A program made the translations under genes and the position numbers. Positions 6,621 to 12,598 of a stretch of DNA of 14,857 nt are shown piece after piece (within the stretch, counting starts at the first letter, position 1; every line of letters begins with the position of its first letter). The notes beneath the pieces were generated by a model. That model saw only the letters and a program-made list of their open reading frames with translations. It had not been told where the DNA came from and searched no databases. This DNA is from Candidatus Hydrogenedentota bacterium (lineage in GTDB: Bacteria; Hydrogenedentota; Hydrogenedentia; Hydrogenedentiales; CAITNO01). The stretch spans positions 1 to 14,857 of the forward strand of contig CAIXUF010000672.1 in the NCBI GenBank assembly GCA_903922535.1. The letters run 5' to 3'.

Positions 6621-7810
6621 CAAAACGCAGGAACGTCGCCATTATCGGCAGCGGCATGTCGAGATTCTCCAGCCACCGTGAGGAGGTCAACCAGCCGGAG
6701 ATGATCCACGAGGCGGTGGTCGAGGCGCTGGCGGACGCCAGGGTCACGCTGGACGACGTGGACTGCGTGCTGCACGGCAACATGGAACTGTTTGAAATGG
6801 TCCATCAGCCGGACATGTGGCACGTGATCGGCGACGGGGCCTGGGGGAAGTCGGGGTTGCGCCTGACCACGGGCGGCACCACGGGCGCCACGCTGGCCTG
6901 TGCGGCCGACAACCTGGTTGCCTCGGGCCTGCACGATGTGGTGCTGGCCATCGGGTTCGACAAACTCCAAGAGGGGCACACGACCGGCGGCATCACCAAC
7001 ATGGCGGACCCGCTGTGGGGCCGGAGTCTGCAGACCGGAGCGCTCACGGGCACGGGCGCGCAAAAGATCATCGACGAGTTTGGCCTGGAGCGCGCAAGAC
7101 TGGCCGCGATGAAGTACCGTACGATCATGGATGAGCACGCGATGCGGAATGTAAAGGCCCACCGGCGCCTGCGGCTCGAACGCAAATACATTAAGGAAAC
7201 CGCCGAGAACTCGCCGATGCTGGCGGGTGAACTGCGCATGATCCACATGTGCTCCCAGAGCGACGGTGCCTGTGCGGTCGTCTTCGCCTCGGAAGAGAAG
7301 GTGAAAGAGCTGGCGGCGAACGCCGCCTGGATCGTGGACCACGAAACGGTGCACCGCGAAGAGACAATGATCTTCAGTTCGCAGAAGAACACCCACCGGG
7401 TCGCGGCGGAACGCCTCTTCAAGCGGGCGGGGATAACCAATCCCCGCCAGGACATTGACGTGCTCGAAATGTACGATCCCTCGGCGTGGTGGGGGCTCGA
7501 CTGGCTGCGTGATTTCCTACTGCTCGACGGGGACGAGGCCATCCAGATGGTCGAAAACGACGACATTGCGATTGACGGAGCGTTTCCGGTCAACCCCTCG
7601 GGGGGCGTAATCGCGAGCAATCCGATTGGCGCCACGGCGCTGGTCCGCGTGGCGGAGGCGGCCATGCAGATCCGCGGAACGGCCGGCGCGCACCAGGTGT
7701 CCAAGACCGTCCGGCGTGCCCTGGCCTCGGGGTTTGGCGGCACGCTGTGGACCGTGCTGACGCTGCTGTCAAAAGAAAAGCCCGAACTGGGAGGCCAGAC
7801 GCATGGGTGA
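6617..7810 (+). CDS. Thiolase-fold protein B lacking the catalytic Cys/His/Cys residues
   Basis: This second thiolase-superfamily protein, 397 residues, is clearly divergent from its neighbour rather than a recent duplicate. The N-terminus RRNVAIIGSGMSRFSSH is typical of the family. The nucleophile position is Gly87 (LTTGGTTGATLACA), counted back from the conserved SG before LHDVVLAIG. The GHP His is Asn335 (GGVIASNPIGAT), and no Cys occupies the final active-site loop (ALASGFGGTLWT). The NPSGG...NPIGAT stretch occurs in archaeal-type thiolase relatives, as recalled rather than searched. It probably forms a heteromer with protein A and the two DUF35 proteins. The start ATG at 6617 overlaps the stop of gene A as ATGA, with AGGGAG upstream. 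The gene overlaps the next by eight bases. Confidence 0.87.
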   Translation: MTKRRNVAIIGSGMSRFSSHREEVNQPEMIHEAVVEALADARVTLDDVDCVLHGNMELFEMVHQPDMWHVIGDGAWGKSGLRLTTGGTTGATLACAADNLVASGLHDVVLAIGFDKLQEGHTTGGITNMADPLWGRSLQTGALTGTGAQKIIDEFGLERARLAAMKYRTIMDEHAMRNVKAHRRLRLERKYIKETAENSPMLAGELRMIHMCSQSDGACAVVFASEEKVKELAANAAWIVDHETVHREETMIFSSQKNTHRVAAERLFKRAGITNPRQDIDVLEMYDPSAWWGLDWLRDFLLLDGDEAIQMVENDDIAIDGAFPVNPSGGVIASNPIGATALVRVAEAAMQIRGTAGAHQVSKTVRRALASGFGGTLWTVLTLLSKEKPELGGQTHG

Positions 7811-8303
7811 AGAGAAGAACAGTCCGGAACTGATCGTGTCGCGGCAGATCCTGTCGATCCCCCAGCACTTTTCGACGGGACCCGTCATGGGGCGGTTCCT
7901 TCGGGAACTGCGCGACAACAAACGCATCATGGCCAACCGGTGCCCGAAGTGCGGGCGGCATCAGTTGCCGCCGCGCGAGGTCTGCGCCTTCTGCCATGTC
8001 GAGGCCACGGAGTGGGACGAACTTCCGCCCGTGGGCAGCATCCGCGACTTCGACGTCATCTACTATGCCAGTCCGGACCCGCTGACCGGCGAGACGCGGC
8101 AGGTGCCGTACGTGCTGTGCTGGGTGGATCTGGACGGAACGCAGGGCGACGCGCCGTTTTGGCATCTGCTCGATGTGGACGACCTCAGCAAGGTGCGGCG
8201 CGGCGTCCGGGTTCGTGTCGTGTTTGCCGAGGAGCGCCACGGCACCACCGAGGACATCCGGCATTTTGAAATCATCCCGGACAACGAAGGCACAGGAGCC
8301 TGA
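7803..8303 (+). CDS. Zinc-ribbon/OB-fold (DUF35) protein, first copy
   Basis: This 166-residue acyl-CoA-associated protein has an N-terminal helical segment and a rubredoxin-like zinc ribbon with C47, C50, C61 and C64 (CPKC...CAFC). An OB-fold follows from about residue 70, beginning near PVGSIRDFDVIYYASPDPL. DUF35 proteins bind thiolase-fold partners and, in archaeal thiolase/HMG-CoA synthase and in steroid aldolase complexes, help position CoA substrates. Adjacency to two thiolase-fold genes fits this role. The ATG at 7803 has a strong GGGAGG eight bases upstream and overlaps the stop of thiolase B by eight bases, so stoichiometric expression is likely. It differs from the second copy in sequence outside the ribbon, suggesting a dedicated partner. 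Confidence 0.88.
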   Translation: MGEEKNSPELIVSRQILSIPQHFSTGPVMGRFLRELRDNKRIMANRCPKCGRHQLPPREVCAFCHVEATEWDELPPVGSIRDFDVIYYASPDPLTGETRQVPYVLCWVDLDGTQGDAPFWHLLDVDDLSKVRRGVRVRVVFAEERHGTTEDIRHFEIIPDNEGTGA

Positions 8304-8305
8304 TC

Positions 8306-8767
8306 ATGAGCGATGACAAGGACTGCGCGTTTGTCATAGAGGGCAAGATGGCCCTGCCCTACCAGTATTTCGCGGGGGCCGTGGGCAGCCGGTTCATTGT
8401 GTCCCTGCGCAATGAGCGGCAGATACTCGGTGTGCGGTGTCCGCAATGTGAGAAGACTTTCGTGCCGCCGCGGGAGACCTGCGAGCGCTGCTTTGCGCCG
8501 CTGACGGACCATTGGGTCAAGGTCGAAGCGGCCGGCGTGGTTACGGGCTTTACCGTGGTGCGCTACGCGGAACCGTACCAGCCCAAGGAACCGCCCTATG
8601 TCCTGGCCTTGATCAAGCTTGACGGCGCAGACACGCCGATCACGCACCTCCTGGAATGCGGCGACGTGGGCAATGCCCGGGTCGGCATGCGCGTCCGGGC
8701 GGTCTTCTCCGGGGAGCAGAAGGACAACATACTCAACATTGCGCATTTTGAAGAGGACCGGCAATGA
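8306..8767 (+). CDS. Zinc-ribbon/OB-fold (DUF35) protein, second copy
   Basis: This 153-residue paralogue of the preceding gene has the same plan: an N-terminal helix (YFAGAVGSRFIVSLRN), a zinc ribbon with C45, C48, C59 and C62 (CPQC...CERC), and an OB-fold starting near VKVEAAGVVTGFTVV. The PPRE(V/T)C stretch of the ribbon is shared by both copies; the rest has diverged. It is preceded by AGGAG seven bases before the ATG, two bases after the first copy's stop. Two thiolase-fold proteins and two DUF35 proteins in a row suggest one partner each in a four-component complex. The stop overlaps the SDR start as ATGA. Confidence 0.88.
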   Translation: MSDDKDCAFVIEGKMALPYQYFAGAVGSRFIVSLRNERQILGVRCPQCEKTFVPPRETCERCFAPLTDHWVKVEAAGVVTGFTVVRYAEPYQPKEPPYVLALIKLDGADTPITHLLECGDVGNARVGMRVRAVFSGEQKDNILNIAHFEEDRQ

Positions 8768-9567
8768 TCGGGGAACGCAAGACGGCATTGGTCACCGGGG
8801 CCTCCAGCGGCATCGGCGCGGCGTTCGCGCGCGCGCTGGCCGCAGACGGTCATGACCTGGTCCTTGTTGCGCGCCGCGAAGATCGGCTGGCCGCATTGGC
8901 CGAAGCGTGCCGAAAGCAGCACGGCGTCATGGTGGAGGTCCTGCCCGCCGACCTCGCCAAGCCGGAGGATGTGGATCGCGTTGCGCGGCGCATCGCGGAC
9001 CTCCCGTCGCTGGAACTGCTGGTCAACAACGCCGGCTTTGGCACCACGGGCTTCTTTGCGGATGTGGAGCGGAACAAGCACCGGGACATGATCCAGGTGC
9101 ATGTGACGGCGGGCTTGTCCCTCACGCACGCCGCCCTTCCCAACATGATTGCACGGCGCAAAGGGGGCATCATCAACGTCTCCTCGATGGCGGCCTATCT
9201 TGCCATGCCCAACGCCGTGACCTACTGCGCGACCAAGATGTGCCTTGTCACATTCTCCCAGGCGCTTGCCAAGGAGCTGCTGAACACGGGCGTGCGTGTG
9301 CAGGTGCTTTGCCCCGGCTTCACCTATACCGAGTTTCATGACACGCCGGAATTCGCCGAATTCAAGCGGTCGGATGTGTCCGCAGGCATGTGGATGTCCG
9401 CCGAGGATGTTGTCAGGGAGTCCATCGCCGCGCTGGAGACCGGCCAAGTGGTCTTCATGCCGGGTCGCAAGAACCGCTTCCTGATGAAACTCCAAAGAAG
9501 CCCCCTGGGACCGCTGCTGGTCTGGGCACTTGCCCGCAAACGCTGGCAATCACACAAGGATAAATGA
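8764..9567 (+). CDS. Short-chain dehydrogenase/reductase, probably NADP(H)-dependent
   Basis: This classical SDR of 267 residues has the nucleotide-binding TGASSGIG at 11-18, NNAG at 88-91, catalytic Ser140/141, Tyr154 and Lys158 (YCATK). Arg37-Arg38 after the second strand (VLVARRED) favour NADP(H). The C-terminal tail (about 30 residues, Arg/Lys-rich with a hydrophobic PLLVWALARKRW) is longer than in the smallest reductases and may touch membrane or partners. It could oxidise a 3-hydroxyacyl-CoA to the 3-keto form. If the thiolase-fold pair is a retro-aldolase, it could instead reduce the aldehyde or ketone released. The gene is coupled by ATGA to both neighbours. Confidence 0.92.
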   Translation: MIGERKTALVTGASSGIGAAFARALAADGHDLVLVARREDRLAALAEACRKQHGVMVEVLPADLAKPEDVDRVARRIADLPSLELLVNNAGFGTTGFFADVERNKHRDMIQVHVTAGLSLTHAALPNMIARRKGGIINVSSMAAYLAMPNAVTYCATKMCLVTFSQALAKELLNTGVRVQVLCPGFTYTEFHDTPEFAEFKRSDVSAGMWMSAEDVVRESIAALETGQVVFMPGRKNRFLMKLQRSPLGPLLVWALARKRWQSHKDK

Positions 9568-10034
9568 GCATGGAACCGGAAGACGGCATCTACTTCGAGG
9601 ACCTGGAACTTGGCCAAGAATTCACTTCTCCGGCCCGAACCGTCACCGAAACGGATATTGTCAATTTCGCCGGCCTTTCGGGCGACTTCAATGTCATTCA
9701 CACAGACGCGGAACTCACCAAGAGGACGCCTTTCGGCCGGCGCATCGCCCACGGGCTGCTGGGTCTGTCCATTGCCTCCGGTCTGGCGGCGCGCAAGCCG
9801 GGTGCGGAGCAGCACCGTCTTGTCGCCTTTCTCGGCATGACCTGGGATTTCCGCAAGCCAATCTTCATCAACGACACCATTCACCTGCAGGAAACCATCG
9901 CCGACAAGCGGGAAACATCCACCCCCGGCCTTGGTGTCGTCACCTATGCCGTAAAGGTCATGAATCAGCGGGATGAGGTCTGCCAGGAGGGTCAGTGGAA
10001 GGTCATATACATGTCGCGCCGCCCTGTTGGCTGA
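9564..10034 (+). CDS. MaoC-family (R)-specific enoyl-CoA hydratase
   Basis: This single hot-dog-fold protein of 156 residues would add water to a 2-enoyl-CoA to give the (R)-3-hydroxyacyl-CoA. It has the hydratase-2 motif GDFNVIHTD with the catalytic pair Asp41 and His46, followed by PFGRRIAHGLL (His63-Gly64). It matches the preceding dehydrogenase step and would supply the hydroxyacyl-CoA for cleavage. The start at 9564 overlaps the SDR stop (ATGA). A second in-frame ATG at 9570 is nine bases from AGGA and equally plausible. It is the last gene of the operon. No clear terminator follows in 10035-10096. Confidence 0.92.
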   Translation: MSMEPEDGIYFEDLELGQEFTSPARTVTETDIVNFAGLSGDFNVIHTDAELTKRTPFGRRIAHGLLGLSIASGLAARKPGAEQHRLVAFLGMTWDFRKPIFINDTIHLQETIADKRETSTPGLGVVTYAVKVMNQRDEVCQEGQWKVIYMSRRPVG

Positions 10035-10096
10035 CCTGTCGCACCCCCGCCCGCCCCGCCACGCGTCGCTGCCAAAGGCCCGTCCCCATGCGCTTC

Positions 10097-10125
10097 TTTA
10101 CAGATTCCGCAAACCGTGATAGTAT
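10097..10125 (+). promoter_or_regulatory. Sigma70-type promoter of the prepilin/glycosidase genes
   Basis: TTTACA (10097-10102) and TAGTAT (10120-10125) are separated by 17 bases, with TGA directly before the -10 (extended -10). The prepilin start is about 32 bases beyond the -10. The layout TGA-TAG-x-AT with 17-base spacing matches the promoter at 3581-3609, suggesting a shared house-keeping sigma factor. Confidence 0.6.
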
Positions 10126-10157
10126 GCCTTGAACGGTTGATCACAGGGAGCGCAACT

Positions 10158-11135
10158 ATGGGGCGCAAATACCGCGGTTTCACGCTGATTGAGCTTCTGG
10201 TCGTCATCGCCATCATCGGCATCCTTGCGGCCATTCTTCTGCCTGCGCTAGCGCGGGCGCGGGAAGCGGCCCGGCGGTCAAGCTGCGCCAACAACCTCAA
10301 ACAGATGGGCGTCATCTTCAAGATGTATTCCGGGGAGGCGTCTGGCGGCAGTTTCCCCTGCCTGAAACGCCTCAAGAGCGACTGGGGAACCGCGCCGTTT
10401 CACTGCAACATCCTCAACGCCGCGGATTTCACGTTTGACGCCGCCGCCGTGTATCCTGAGTACCTGACCGATCCGGGCATCCTGGTCTGCCCGTCTGACG
10501 CGGACGGTGTTTCACTCTCCAAGGACAATTGGTACTACAACGGGAAGGATTTTGACCCTTGCGCGCTGAGTTCGGTGTCCTACTATTACTTCGGGTGGGC
10601 TTTCATGGCTGACGATTATCTGCTCGACGGCGGCGGCGGGGACAATGCGCAGCCTTCGGTGCAGGGCCGTGACTGGTCCGGCACGCTTCTCGGGACGCTG
10701 CTTCAGATTTTCGCCCCCATCTTCCTCATCGCGCGGCAACGGGGCGCTGACGGCCTGCCGCTTCCGGCGAACGTGCAGAAAGTGCAGGACCTGTATGACA
10801 ACGACGCGCCCGAGTTCACAAACGAGACGGGCAGGGTTGTCACCATCCGGCGGCTCAGGGAGGGCATTGAGCGCTTCCTCATCACCGACATCAACAATGC
10901 CGCCGCGGGCGCCAAAGGCCAGGGCGAACTCGCCGTGATGTACGACATGGCGCAAAGCTCCAGGACCGGCGGAAACACGGGCACTTCATTCAGCCGTTTC
11001 AACCACCTTCCAGGCGGCGGGAACGTTCTCTACATGGACGGCCACGTGGAGTTTCTGAGGTACCCCAGCAAATATCCGGTGAGCCGGACATGGGCGACCA
11101 TTCTCGACTATGTGTGCAACCTGTCCGCGCCGTGA
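10158..11135 (+). CDS. Type IV-like prepilin/pseudopilin with C-terminal DGHVEF signature
   Basis: This secreted, membrane-anchored 325-residue protein begins [14 protein letters not shown]. Cleavage by prepilin peptidase after Gly7 would leave Phe at +1 and Glu at +5, followed by a hydrophobic helix to about residue 30. The next part ([20 protein letters not shown]) is the amphipathic spine of pseudopilins. The C-terminus carries H283 and the MDGHVEF motif (Asp294), the DUF1559/H-X9-DG-type ending abundant in Planctomycetota, Lentisphaerota and Hydrogenedentota, here with ten rather than nine residues between His and Asp-Gly. There is no pilus assembly gene nearby. These proteins occur in many stand-alone copies and their function is largely unknown. 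The ATG at 10158 has GGGAG seven bases upstream. Confidence 0.88.
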   Translation: MGRKYRGFTLIELLVVIAIIGILAAILLPALARAREAARRSSCANNLKQMGVIFKMYSGEASGGSFPCLKRLKSDWGTAPFHCNILNAADFTFDAAAVYPEYLTDPGILVCPSDADGVSLSKDNWYYNGKDFDPCALSSVSYYYFGWAFMADDYLLDGGGGDNAQPSVQGRDWSGTLLGTLLQIFAPIFLIARQRGADGLPLPANVQKVQDLYDNDAPEFTNETGRVVTIRRLREGIERFLITDINNAAAGAKGQGELAVMYDMAQSSRTGGNTGTSFSRFNHLPGGGNVLYMDGHVEFLRYPSKYPVSRTWATILDYVCNLSAP

Positions 11136-11194
11136 TGACGGCGGGGGCGTGCGGCCAGCCATTTTTCGTCTGACAATGAGCGAAGGGAGAAAGC

Positions 11195-12574
11195 ATGACA
11201 CCATTCAGAAGGGCGCTGAAACGGGCCGCATTGGGTCTCGCCGTGATTCTTGCATCCGCCGCCGTGCTCATAGCCGTCGCCGCCTGCAGGCTCAACCGCG
11301 AGCCGGGTCCGGTCCGGTCCCACCTGCGCGACAAGGACAACCGGATTGTCCTGTATCACGGCGTCAACATTTCCAACCAGGCAAAATCGGCGCCCGACTT
11401 CCTGAGCTGGCACACGAAGGCCGATTATGCGCTGCTGCGCCAGTGGGGCTTCAACTGCGTGCGTTATCTTGTGTTCTGGGAAGCGGTTGAACCCAAAGAG
11501 GGGGTCTATGACGAGGCGTACATCAACGCGACCCTTGAACGCATCCGCTGGATGGAGGAACTGGGGATTGACGTGATCCTCGATTTCCATCAGGACCTGT
11601 ACGCGCGCAAGTTCACCGGCAACGGCTTCCCGGAATGGACGGTGCATGACGACGGCATTCCGTTCCATCCGCAATCACGGTGGAATCTGAACTACTTTGA
11701 AAAGGCGGTAATCCGGTCCTATGAGAATTTCTGGGGCAGCCGCACGCTCCGGGGGCAGTATGTTGCCATGCTGGAGCACGTTGTGCGCCGCATGGAGGGC
11801 CTGCCGAATGTCGCCGGCGTGGACATCATGAACGAGCCCTTTCCCGAACCGCGCCTCACGTTCGAATCAACGACGCTGTCGTCCTTCTATGACGAGATTC
11901 AGGCGATGTGGCGGCGGAACAATTTCAAGACACGGCTGTGCTTTGAGCCGATGATCTACAACAGCGGCGGCCTGCCCACCTGCCTGACCTTCAAGCCCGA
12001 TGACAACTGCGTTTTCGCGCCGCACTATTATGACCCATTCTGCCATGAAGGGGTGGGATACTCGCGGTTTTCGAAACTGTGGATGCAGATGTGGGTCCGG
12101 CAGCGCGTGCGCGACGCGCAGGCCTTCGGCACGCCGATGCTGTACGGCGAGTTCGGCATTGCGGCCAGCACGCCGGGCTACCTCGCCTATCTTTCCGATT
12201 TCCTCAACCTGCTGGACAGGTACCAGGCAAGCTGGACCTACTACAGCTACGACAAGTCCGGTGACGAGTCCTTTGGAATCGTGGATGACCTCGGACGGGA
12301 CAAGATGAACCTGTATGTGCTGGTGCGCGTCTACCCGCAGCGGATTGCCGGGGATGACCCGGTGTTTCAGCAGGGGGAACGGCGTTTCGATTTGACCTAC
12401 AGGGCCAACGCCGCCACGGCACCCACGATGGTCTTCGTGCCGCCGCGACTGGGCGGCGTGAAGGCCGTCTTCAACAATCACGACGTTTCCCTTGATCCCG
12501 TTTCACATCTCGTGTCTGTCAAGAACGAGGGGGGCGAGGGCGCGCGGCAGACACTGCATATCGAATGGCAATAG
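11195..12574 (+). CDS. GH5 endoglycoceramidase-like glycosidase, lipoprotein
   Basis: This glycoside hydrolase family 5 enzyme is 459 residues. The N-terminal Arg/Lys-rich, hydrophobic leader ends in VAAC, a lipobox with Cys31, so it is probably a membrane-anchored lipoprotein. The TIM barrel spans roughly residues 50-370. HGVNISNQAKS, WGFNCVRYLVFWEAVEP and DFHQDLYARKF...GFPEW are hallmarks of the endoglycoceramidase-like subgroup. The catalytic acid/base is Glu214 (MNEP) and the nucleophile is Glu319 (YGEFG), with His277/Tyr279 lining the site. A C-terminal beta-sandwich follows from about 375. In that subgroup the substrate is the bond between oligosaccharide and ceramide; here the actual glycolipid or glycan is unknown. 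GGGAG lies seven bases before the ATG. The gap to the GH20 gene is 24 bases, so they are probably co-transcribed. Confidence 0.88.
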   Translation: MTPFRRALKRAALGLAVILASAAVLIAVAACRLNREPGPVRSHLRDKDNRIVLYHGVNISNQAKSAPDFLSWHTKADYALLRQWGFNCVRYLVFWEAVEPKEGVYDEAYINATLERIRWMEELGIDVILDFHQDLYARKFTGNGFPEWTVHDDGIPFHPQSRWNLNYFEKAVIRSYENFWGSRTLRGQYVAMLEHVVRRMEGLPNVAGVDIMNEPFPEPRLTFESTTLSSFYDEIQAMWRRNNFKTRLCFEPMIYNSGGLPTCLTFKPDDNCVFAPHYYDPFCHEGVGYSRFSKLWMQMWVRQRVRDAQAFGTPMLYGEFGIAASTPGYLAYLSDFLNLLDRYQASWTYYSYDKSGDESFGIVDDLGRDKMNLYVLVRVYPQRIAGDDPVFQQGERRFDLTYRANAATAPTMVFVPPRLGGVKAVFNNHDVSLDPVSHLVSVKNEGGEGARQTLHIEWQ

Positions 12575-12598
12575 CCGAACACCAACGGAGAGACGGTT

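Noticed and set aside
5382..6623. Minus-strand open frame of 413 codons opposite thiolase-fold gene A
   Set aside because: It has no domain signature or Shine-Dalgarno support, and it is fully covered by the thiolase-fold gene, whose motifs and operon junctions are convincing.
6575..7743. Minus-strand frames opposite thiolase-fold gene B
   Set aside because: Low-complexity His/Arg or Ser-rich translations, shadows of the real gene.
10035..10096. Search for a terminator at the end of the acyl-CoA operon
   Set aside because: The segment is C-rich and contains only the small palindrome ACGCGT; no stem-loop with a U-tract was found.
11139..11168. Possible terminator: GC-rich segment followed by ATTTTT after the prepilin gene
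   Set aside because: Only three base pairs plus a broken inner stem can be formed, so the hairpin is too weak to call. The glycosidase genes may well be read through.
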